From positions 1,364,001-1,428,000 of the forward strand of contig CBDFMY010000003.1 in NCBI GenBank assembly GCA_965249835.1: a stretch of 64,000 bases of DNA, in the 5' to 3' direction. The translations under genes and the position numbers were made by a program. The notes beneath the pieces are model-generated. The model was not told where the DNA came from and did not search any database. It worked only from the letters and a program-made list of their open reading frames with translations. Position 1 is the stretch's first letter; each line of letters begins with the position of its first letter. The stretch is from JAHRAW01 sp965249835. Lineage in GTDB: Bacteria > Pseudomonadota > Gammaproteobacteria > Arenicellales > Poriferihabitantaceae. Shown one piece after another: positions 57,200 through 64,000 of the stretch.

Positions 57200-58361
57200 C
57201 GCCGCTGGGTTTCTTTTGCCGGTTGTTGAAAGTTTCCCGACTAACTTGCATCATGGCGACAAAGCGGTCGAACAAGTGACCGAGGTCGTGCGGACCCGGG
57301 CTGGCTTCGGGATGTCCTTGAAATGAAAACGCCGGTTTGTCACGCCGCTCCAAGCCCTGAATGGTGCCATCGAACAGCGAGCGGTGGGTAATGCGCAGGT
57401 GCGCCGGAAGCGCGGATTCCCGCACCGCGAAGCCGTGGTTCTGGCTGGTAATCAACACCCGCCCACTGTCCAAATCGCGCACCGGGTGATTGGCACCGTG
57501 GTGTCCGAACTTCATCTTTTTGGTTTTGCCGCCGCTGGCGAGCGCCAGCAACTGATGCCCCAGGCAAATGCCGAACAAGGGAATGTCTCGTTCGAGGAGG
57601 TCGCCGATGGCCGCGATGGCGTAATCGCACGGCTCCGGGTCACCGGGCCCATTGGATAAAAACACGCCATCCGGTTGATATTCGAGAATGCCCTCGGCAT
57701 CGGTTTTGGCTGGCACCACGGTGAGGTCGCAGCCACGTTCGGCAAGCAGGCGCAGGATGTTGTGTTTGATGCCGTAATCGCAAGCCACCACTTTGAACTG
57801 GGATGGCGGTGCCGGCGCGTAACCGTGTTCAATACGCCAGACACCTTGATGCCAGTGATAGGCGTGCTTGCTGCTCACCGCTTCGGCGAGATCCATACCG
57901 CTGAGACCGGGGAATTTTTTCAACTCGGCCAGCGCGTGCTTCGGCTGCGGCGACGGTCCGGCGGCGATACATCCGTTCTGCGCGCCTTTGCTGCGAATCA
58001 ATCGGGTCAGTTTGCGCGTGTCGATGTCGCTGATTGCCACCACGTTGTTGTCTTTGAGATAGTCGGGCAGGCTGGATTGGGCGCGCCAGTTGCTGTGCAG
58101 GAGCGGGACATTCTTAACCACCAGGCCCGCACAAAACACGCCTCGTGACTCTCGGTCTTCCGCCGTGGTGCCGACATTGCCGATGTGCGGGTGGGTGAGC
58201 GTGACCAACTGTCGCGCGTAGGACGGGTCGGTAAGGATTTCCTGATAGCCGGTGATGGCGGTGTTGAAAACCACCTCGCCGCTGCTCATTCCATCAACGC
58301 CAATTGATTTGCCCCGAAAGACCGTGCCGTCTTCAAGGATCAGTAGCGCCGGGTTGGTCAA
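57192..58361 (-). CDS. carA: Carbamoyl-phosphate synthase small subunit
   Basis: 389 aa from TTG 58361, preferred because AGGAG precedes it by 6 bases and conserved sequence starts just after (PALLILEDGTVFRGKSIG). ATG 58430 would give 412 aa with an atypical 23-residue extension. Class I glutamine amidotransferase: catalytic cysteine in FGICLGHQLLALASGG and the histidine/glutamate in FQGHPEASPGP. Supplies ammonia to CarB. An insertion sequence lies 124 bases upstream of the TTG. Confidence 0.93.
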
Positions 58362-58484
58362 TGGGTTCTCCTGCGAATATCCTAAAACAGTTTGAAGAAA
58401 GTCGACAAAACCAGTGTTTTGATTCGTCATTGTAGTCGATTGTACCGCCGAAGCGGGCGCGGTGTATAGGTCTACGGCGAAATG

Positions 58485-59848
58485 TGTTAGGAACACATAA
58501 ACTGTCCGCTGTTAGAACACATCATCTGTCCGGTTTATGCCAGCTCTTGAGGGAGGTGATTTATGAGGCGGACAGAAGTGTTACAGGAGATACGACAGAT
58601 GAGATTTGAAGAGTCATATGGGGGCTGGACCGAGGGTCGTCTGAGCCAGGAGGAAGCGGCGCAATTGCTGGGTGTGTGTGAGCGCACCTTCCGTCGTTAC
58701 ATTGATCGTTACGAGGAAGAAGGCCTGGATGGGTTGATCGACAAGCGCCTGTCTCAGGTATCGCACCGGCGGGCCCCGGTCGATGAGGTTATGCGCATGG
58801 TGGATCGGTACCGGAGCCGGCATGAGGGCTGGAGTGTCAGGCACTACTACGCCTGGTATCGGCGCGGCGGCGGTGGGCGTAGCTACAACTGGGTGCGCAA
58901 GTCCTTGCAGTCTGCCGGAGCGGTGACGAAGTCATCGGGCCGTGGGCAACATCGCAAGCGGCGTGAACGAGCACCGGTGCCGGGCGTATTGCTGCACCAG
59001 GATGGCAGCACCCATGCCTGGGTGCCGGGACAGAGCTGGGATTTGATAGTCACCATGGATGATGCCAGCAATCGGCATTACTCCATGTTCTTCTGTGACC
59101 AGGAAGGCACCCGGAGCAGTTTCCAGGGGGTACGTGAGGTGATTGAGGCCGAGGGCTTGTTTTGCTCGCTGTATACCGACCGGGGCAGCCATTACTGGCA
59201 CACGCCGACGGCTGGCGGCAAGGTGGACAAGGGCAACTCGACGCAGTTTCGGCGCGCCTTGCAGCAACTGGGCATAGAGATGATCGCGGCCTACTCGCCG
59301 CAAGCCCGAGGGCGCTCCGAGCGGGCCTTTCGCACCCACCAGGAGCGCTTGGTCAAGGAACTGGCCGCCGCTGGCATCACCGATATGGCTACTGCCAATG
59401 AGTATCTCCGGCAGGTGTATCTGCCCGCTTTCAACGAAGAGTTTGAGCAACCGCCGCGGGAAGCTGGCTCAGCCTTTGTGCCGGTGCCGGAGGGAGCGCA
59501 GTTGGACAACATTTTCTGCGAACGCTACGAGCGCCAAGTACGCAAGGACAACTGCATCGAGTTCGAGGGCCTGACCCTGCAGATACCGGCAGACCGCCAC
59601 CGTTACCACTACATCAAAGCTAAAGTGAAGGGGTTACGGCACACCGATGGCGCCTTGTCTTTGTGGCACGGCCCTCGAAAACTGGCCTGTTATGACGCGG
59701 CCGGCCAACTCATCCAGACTGACTTACCGGTGGCTGCTTGATGTCCGCTGCGCCATCAATAACGGGTGCCTCAGCCAGGCTTCCCGACATCGCCAAAAGC
59801 GGACAACTCATGTGTTCTAAAACCGGACATTTCTATTTGTTGCTAACA
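58485..59848 (+). mobile_element. ISNCY-like insertion sequence
   Basis: About 1.36 kb bounded by imperfect inverted repeats beginning TGTTAG: left TGTTAGGAACACATAAACTG, right (reverse strand) TGTTAGCAACAAATAGAAAT. Each end also contains two copies of a TGTCCG(G/C) plus TTAGAACACAT motif, possibly transposase binding sites. It holds one DDE transposase. Only a 2-base TG flank is shared, so a target duplication is uncertain. Left flank is carA upstream DNA; right flank is the inside of a surface-protein gene. Confidence 0.8.
58563..59741 (+). CDS. ISNCY-family DDE transposase
   Basis: 392 aa, GGAGG 6 bases before the ATG. N-terminal helix-turn-helix (LSQEEAAQLLGVCERTFRRYIDRYEEEGLDGLID), then an rve-type RNase H fold with the catalytic triad D147 (LLHQDGSTH), D206 (YTDRGSHY) and E253 (GRSERAF). 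C-terminal IFCERYERQVRKDNCIEFEG and LQIPADRHRYHY are typical of this family. Frame intact, so the element could be active. Confidence 0.9.
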   Translation: MRRTEVLQEIRQMRFEESYGGWTEGRLSQEEAAQLLGVCERTFRRYIDRYEEEGLDGLIDKRLSQVSHRRAPVDEVMRMVDRYRSRHEGWSVRHYYAWYRRGGGGRSYNWVRKSLQSAGAVTKSSGRGQHRKRRERAPVPGVLLHQDGSTHAWVPGQSWDLIVTMDDASNRHYSMFFCDQEGTRSSFQGVREVIEAEGLFCSLYTDRGSHYWHTPTAGGKVDKGNSTQFRRALQQLGIEMIAAYSPQARGRSERAFRTHQERLVKELAAAGITDMATANEYLRQVYLPAFNEEFEQPPREAGSAFVPVPEGAQLDNIFCERYERQVRKDNCIEFEGLTLQIPADRHRYHYIKAKVKGLRHTDGALSLWHGPRKLACYDAAGQLIQTDLPVAA

Positions 59849-59849
59849 T
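59742..59849. other. IS right end and junction
   Basis: 108 bases from the transposase stop to the truncated surface-protein frame; the inverted repeat ends in CTAACA at 59843-59848. Confidence 0.6.
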
Positions 59850-62810
59850 GGCCTGAGCAGCACCGCCGAGCAGACCATCCGCATCACCGACACCACCAAG
59901 CCGACGCTTGCCGTGCCGGCGAATGTATCCAAAGAAGCCACCGGCCCGACCACGCCAGTCGACGTGGGACAGGCAACCGCGACTGACCTGGCCGACCCGG
60001 CACCCGGCATCACGCGCAGCCCGGAGAACAACGACTTCGCCGTCGGCAACCACACCATCATCTGGACCGCGACCGATGCTTCGGGTAATGAAGCCACCGC
60101 AACCCAGACCGTCACCATCACCGATAAGACCGCGCCGGTGATTACCCTGCTCAAGGACACCACCACCGACAACACGGTCGAACTCGGCACGGCTTATACC
60201 GAACACGGTGCCACCGCCACCGACCTGGTGGATAATGACACCGAACTAACCAGCAAGATTGTCATTAATACGGACAACGTGAACCCAAGCGCGGTCGGGA
60301 CCTACTCGGTCACCTACGATGTCTCCGATGCCAAGGGCAACGCGGCCGAGACCATGACCCGCACGGTCAGGGTCACCGACACCACCGCGCCGGTGATTAC
60401 CGCACCGGACGACGAAACCTTTGAGGCCACGGCGACCCTAACCCCGCTTAGTCAGTCTGATTACGGCATCGCCACTTCCACCGATGACACGGCGGTCCTG
60501 GGACCGAGTGGCCAGGCTGGTCCCGGCACCGCTACTACCACCAATGACACGGCGACTATCAGTAGCAATGCACCCGAAACCTTCCCGCTGGGCGACACCA
60601 TCATCACCTGGACCGCCACCGATACGTCGGGGAATAAAGAGACCGCCGAGCAAACGATTACTGTCATTGACACCACCGCACCGGAGATTACCTTGACCGG
60701 TGCTAACCCGCAGATCATTGAGTTTGGCGAGGGGTATACGGAACTGGAGGCAACCGCGACTGACCTGGTGGATGATGACACCGAACTCACGAGCAAGATT
60801 GCCATTGCCGGCACAGTGGACACGAGCGCGGTCGGAACCTACGAAGTCACCTACGAGGTAACCGACACCGCCGGTAACCATGCCGAGCGGGTAATCCGCA
60901 CGGTCATAGTCGAAGACACCACCACACCGGACACCACGCCGGACATCACCGCGCCGGACATCAGCGCACCGCCGGCCCAGACCTTTGAGGCCATTGCGAC
61001 CATGACCCCTCTCGACCGCTCCAACTACGGCTCCGCCACTTCCACCGACCGCGAAGCCGAGATCACCGACGACGCGCCCGATGCCTTCCCCATGGGTAAC
61101 ACCATGATCACCTGGATCGCAACCGGTACCAATAAACTGAGTAGCTCCGCCCAGCAGATGATTACTGTCATGGACACCACGTCGCCGACCATCACCTTGC
61201 TCAAGGACACCGCAGACGACAACACTATTGAACTCGGCACGACTTATACCGAACACGGCGCCACCGCCGTTGATAACATGGCTGGCGACCTCACTGACCG
61301 CATCGTCATTGATGCTACCGACCTGGACACCAACACGGTCGGGAAATACACCGTCACCTACACCGTTATGGACCAGGCGATGAACCAGGCGCAAGCGAGC
61401 AGAAGCGTGCAGGTGCTGGCGAGTCCCGATTTCGCCGACCTGAATCGAGTGATTTTGTCGGAAGTGGCGCGCACCATGGCTGACCAGAATGTGGAAGTAG
61501 TGGCGCGGCGCATTGAGCAAGCCGGCAAGAATGCCGCCCGCGCCGCCAGTGTCGGCGGTCAGTCCAGCCTGGCGAACATTCTCGCCGCGCAAGGGCGCGC
61601 GCTTGCCGATGACCAGTTCAGCATCAAGCAATTGCTGGCGGAGGCCGACTTCGTGCTACCCCTGTCGGAAGATGCTGCACCAGGCACCTCCGTCCCGACC
61701 TTCTGGGGCGCGGGTGATTATCGTGAGCTCAGCGGCTCCGACCGGTTGGACTGGGATGGTGATTTCTTGAGTCTGCATCTGGGCGCCGATGCGCACATGG
61801 ATGACATGATCGCCGGGGTCGCTTTGTCCTGGAGTCGTGCCGATGTGGATTATCGTAATTACCACACGCCGCAGACCGCTGGTCGCGCTGGTCGCGACGA
61901 TGCCAGTGGCGAATATCAAGTGGATATGACCAGCGTTCATCCGTATATGGGCTGGACTTCGGGGCAGATGGATTTCTGGGCGACGCTCGGCTATGGCGAT
62001 GGCGAACTGAAAATCACTGACGATGACGATTCTCTGCAACACGCGTCGAGCGATCTGGATTTACGCACCTTTGCTGTAGGCGGGAGTGGTCCTCTGCCGG
62101 ATGCCGGCGCCACCAACCTGCGAGTGAAAGCGGAAGCGTTGCACAGCGAATTGATCGTGGCCGGCGGTGAGCAAATCGCGGCTATGGAACTGGATGTCAG
62201 TCGCTTGCGCCTGACGCTGGAAGCCACCCGGAGTTGGTCTTTGCGTAACGGCGCACGCTTGGATTTGAATTGGCAAGGCGGGCTTCGTTATGACGGTGGT
62301 TCCGGCAATACCGGTGCCGGCAACGAGGTTGGCGGCGGGTTGCGCTATGTTGATGCCGCCGGAGGCTTGACGCTGGAAGGCAAGGTGCGCGGACTGGTGC
62401 GCGACAAGGGTGATACCGATGAGTGGGGAGTCAGTGGGCTGATCAAATTCCAGAGGTCGCCGCACGGGCGGGGGCTGTCGTTTAGTCTGACGCCAGGATA
62501 TGGCGAGACCGACCGTATCCTGCAAGAATTCTGGCAGCAGGATTTGCGTGATGACGATGAGGACGCGGAGCCGCAGGGATCTGCCCCGCGTTTGGATATA
62601 CGTCTTGGCTATGGCATGAGCGGCCCCGGTGGCCACGGACTCCTGACGCCATACAGTGAGATAACGCTCGGCAATAACGGCGACACTTATCGGCTTGGCC
62701 TGGCGTGGAAATTGGACCCATTGTTTGATGTGAAATTGGTTACCGAGCGTCGGGAGAGCATTGATGAGGTTGAGCAGAGTATTGTTTTGGATGGGACGAT
62801 AACTTTTTAA
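59850..62810 (+). CDS. 5'-truncated surface protein: HYR/Ig-like repeats plus beta-barrel
   Basis: About 986 codons remain, open from the IS end with no native start (GTG 59913 is the first plausible internal one). It begins mid-domain (GLSSTAEQTIRITDTT), matching the end of later repeats (TAEQTITVIDTTAP). It holds alternating HYR modules (ATDASGNEATATQTVTITD) and DUF5011-like modules (VELGTAYTEHGATATDL...GTYSVTYDVSDAKGNAA), then from about residue 530 a linker FADLNRVILSEVARTMADQN and a C-terminal outer-membrane beta-barrel ending in TITF with alternating hydrophobic strands. Probably an autotransporter-like adhesin. Signal peptide and N-terminal repeats are lost, so it is probably a pseudogene. 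Confidence 0.8.
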   Translation, partial: GLSSTAEQTIRITDTTKPTLAVPANVSKEATGPTTPVDVGQATATDLADPAPGITRSPENNDFAVGNHTIIWTATDASGNEATATQTVTITDKTAPVITLLKDTTTDNTVELGTAYTEHGATATDLVDNDTELTSKIVINTDNVNPSAVGTYSVTYDVSDAKGNAAETMTRTVRVTDTTAPVITAPDDETFEATATLTPLSQSDYGIATSTDDTAVLGPSGQAGPGTATTTNDTATISSNAPETFPLGDTIITWTATDTSGNKETAEQTITVIDTTAPEITLTGANPQIIEFGEGYTELEATATDLVDDDTELTSKIAIAGTVDTSAVGTYEVTYEVTDTAGNHAERVIRTVIVEDTTTPDTTPDITAPDISAPPAQTFEAIATMTPLDRSNYGSATSTDREAEITDDAPDAFPMGNTMITWIATGTNKLSSSAQQMITVMDTTSPTITLLKDTADDNTIELGTTYTEHGATAVDNMAGDLTDRIVIDATDLDTNTVGKYTVTYTVMDQAMNQAQASRSVQVLASPDFADLNRVILSEVARTMADQNVEVVARRIEQAGKNAARAASVGGQSSLANILAAQGRALADDQFSIKQLLAEADFVLPLSEDAAPGTSVPTFWGAGDYRELSGSDRLDWDGDFLSLHLGADAHMDDMIAGVALSWSRADVDYRNYHTPQTAGRAGRDDASGEYQVDMTSVHPYMGWTSGQMDFWATLGYGDGELKITDDDDSLQHASSDLDLRTFAVGGSGPLPDAGATNLRVKAEALHSELIVAGGEQIAAMELDVSRLRLTLEATRSWSLRNGARLDLNWQGGLRYDGGSGNTGAGNEVGGGLRYVDAAGGLTLEGKVRGLVRDKGDTDEWGVSGLIKFQRSPHGRGLSFSLTPGYGETDRILQEFWQQDLRDDDEDAEPQGSAPRLDIRLGYGMSGPGGHGLLTPYSEITLGNNGDTYRLGLAWKLDPLFDVKLVTERRESIDEVEQSIVLDGTITF

Positions 62811-63635
62811 TTTTTTTGCGCTTATCTTTGTGCGTATCATCCCTGATACGCGCCCTTCGGGTTCGCTTCGCTCGCGCCAATCAATTCATGGCGCTCCCGG
62901 CGATTTTTTCTCAATGTGCTTTGGCTTCTCAACGCGCTTTTGTCCTCTCGGTTCAGTATTACCCTTTCATTCGTCATTCTCGCCGGCAGGCGGGAATCCA
63001 GTCTGTTGTTCTCGCCAAAGGCGAGAACCCAGAACTAAAAAACGATGAGAGTAACTAATCCCGTCATAATCCAAGCCACATCTCCAGACCGTGATTCCTT
63101 TTGAGACACCAAAAGCAACCGAGAAAAAAACCTGGTATGCAGAACTATTAGTATCATTACGCAAGCGTGACGCAACGGGCGGCTTGCGCCGCCACTCTGG
63201 ATTGCGCGTATCATCCCTGATACGCGCCCTTCGGGCTCGCTTCGCTCGCGAAAAATCGCTCCCGGCGATTTTTTCCCTGCCTGCCGGCGAGAATGACGGG
63301 TTGGGGAGATAATGTGAATCACAAAGTGTGACTTTCTTTGAGATGCCAAAAGTAACCCAGAAAAACTGTCAGCGAAATAGTGAACCTATACAGTTGTTCG
63401 GCAGGCGAGAATGTTATTAACGTAGCGGCGTTAGCCGCATCCTTTCGGCGGCGAAGCCGCCGGTTGTGTCACGCTTCGCTCCATTCATTCGTCATTCCCG
63501 CCTTCGGCGGAAATAACGGCGTGGGGCGAGAATTATCACCGCACCCTTGTATGATAGGTATATTCCATTTGTCTTATGGGTGTAGTTGCATAAGCTCAGA
63601 TACATATGGCACTCCTCAACCCAAGAGGAGATGCC
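62811..63635. repeat. Repeat-rich region between surface protein and transposase remnant
   Basis: 825 bases without a credible gene. Two copies of the GCGTATCATCCCTGATACGC hairpin element (about 62832-62910 and 63207-63275), the ATTCTCGCCGGCAGGCGGGAAT palindrome near 62975-62996, two copies of TTTGAGA(C/T)(A/G)CCAAAAG, ACTGTCAGCGAAATAGTGAA at 63367 (also before dsrE) and GGCGGCGAAGCCGCC near 63449. Same family as the other gaps. Confidence 0.75.
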
Positions 63636-63998
63636 ATGCAAATCCAGCATATTGGCTACCAAATAAGAGGGTTTTACCGCGTTGCCAAAATAGGGCATCG
63701 TTGGCCGATGAACCCTCATGCCCAAAAACGAATCGACATCCTGCGCTTCTGGGAAGCGCACGGTACCGCCGCCACCTGCGATGCCTTCAAGGTCAGCCGT
63801 CGTACCTTGTACCGCTGGTAGCAAACACTCGCCCAAGCCGGCGGCGACCCGTCAGCCCTGACACCGCGCTCACGAGCACCAAAACGCCGTCGTCACGCAG
63901 TCTTCCGGCGTGAAGTGGTGGACGATAAGCACCTGCCCTGGCGGTGCGCCGCTTCACACGCCCCCGACTGGGGCCATTGCGGCGTATCTCCCGGCTGA
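63636..63998 (+). pseudogene. Transposase N-terminus interrupted by an amber stop, cut by window end
   Basis: ATG 63636 with AGGAG upstream gives MQIQHIGYQIRGFYRVAKIG and a helix-turn-helix (FWEAHGTAATCDAFKVSRRTLYRW), then TAG at 63819-63821. The same frame continues QTLAQAGGDPSALTPRSRAPKRRR, the normal continuation of this rve-type transposase family, so the stop is probably a CAG-to-TAG mutation. After about 63900 the frame loses family likeness and stops at 63996, suggesting further decay. The catalytic part is not visible. Confidence 0.65.
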
Positions 63999-64000
63999 TG

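Noticed and set aside
60438..61631. 397-codon antisense frame under the surface protein
   Set aside because: Mirror of the repetitive HYR coding sequence; repeats of VGYLVGDFVG type come from the sense repeats.
62816..63349. Several 70-100 codon frames after the surface protein
   Set aside because: All fall in hairpin repeats; the same peptides (SLIRALRARFAREKSLPAIF) recur from repeat copies at 40.9 and 63.2 kb.

Overview
The window is chromosomal DNA from a bacterium, most likely a sulfur-oxidising, denitrification-capable gammaproteobacterium. The main reasons are a full reverse-type dissimilatory sulfite reductase operon (dsrAB, EFH, C, MKLJOP, N, R; about 20.1-33.4 kb), a copper nitrite reductase (nirK), and a housekeeping block in the order lepA-lepB-rnc-era-recO next to greA-carB-carA. 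Species cannot be named from sequence alone. Base composition is moderately GC-rich except for one AT-rich restriction-modification island at about 11.0-12.7 kb.

Layout. 0-9 kb: a 5-oxoprolinase cut by the left edge, nirK behind a DNR/FNR-like box, a repeat-filled gap, a Kef-type cation/proton antiporter overlapping a class III CoA-transferase, and fumC. 9-13.5 kb: a tungsten-type aldehyde:ferredoxin oxidoreductase, an SfiI-like restriction endonuclease overlapping its beta-class methyltransferase, and fabI. 13.6-18 kb: a 13-bp minisatellite, rsmJ, orn, gamma-glutamyltranspeptidase, a small cupin and a 126-bp tandem duplication. 18.1-20 kb: a 68-aa conserved-looking small protein, then a leftward three-gene unit ending with an orphan Cas6/Cmx6-like RAMP protein that diverges from dsrA. 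20-33.4 kb: the dsr operon, broken between dsrB and dsrE by a dispersed repeat and ending with a Sel1-repeat protein. 33.5-41 kb: an unknown two-gene membrane/small-protein unit, queG, nnr, tsaE, amiC, mutL, then about 1.1 kb of stacked repeats. 41.9-47.6 kb: a leftward, tightly overlapping unit ppc-tupA-tupB-tupC-mobA. 47.8-53 kb: lepA, lepB, rnc, era, recO. 53.3-58.4 kb: leftward carA-carB-greA. 58.5-64 kb: an ISNCY-like insertion sequence that abuts a 5'-truncated HYR-repeat/beta-barrel surface protein, more dispersed repeats, and an amber-interrupted transposase start.

How the genes work together. DsrC carries protein-bound sulfur; DsrEFH passes sulfur to it; DsrAB with DsrL oxidises it to sulfite; DsrMKJOP re-oxidises DsrC and feeds electrons to the membrane pool. 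NirK offers a nitrogen-oxide electron sink. A tungstate importer (TupABC) and MobA fit with the tungsten-type aldehyde oxidoreductase. 5-Oxoprolinase, gamma-glutamyltranspeptidase and the Kef-type antiporter touch glutathione and gamma-glutamyl metabolism.

The most unusual points are the orphan Cas6/Cmx6-like gene and its two partners divergent from dsrA, the ppc-tup-mobA fusion of transcription units, the SfiI-like R-M pair with a helix-turn-helix inside the methyltransferase, and the family of hairpin-rich dispersed repeats that fills nearly every long intergenic gap. All calls rest on reading the sequence and on recalled family features; no database search was run.
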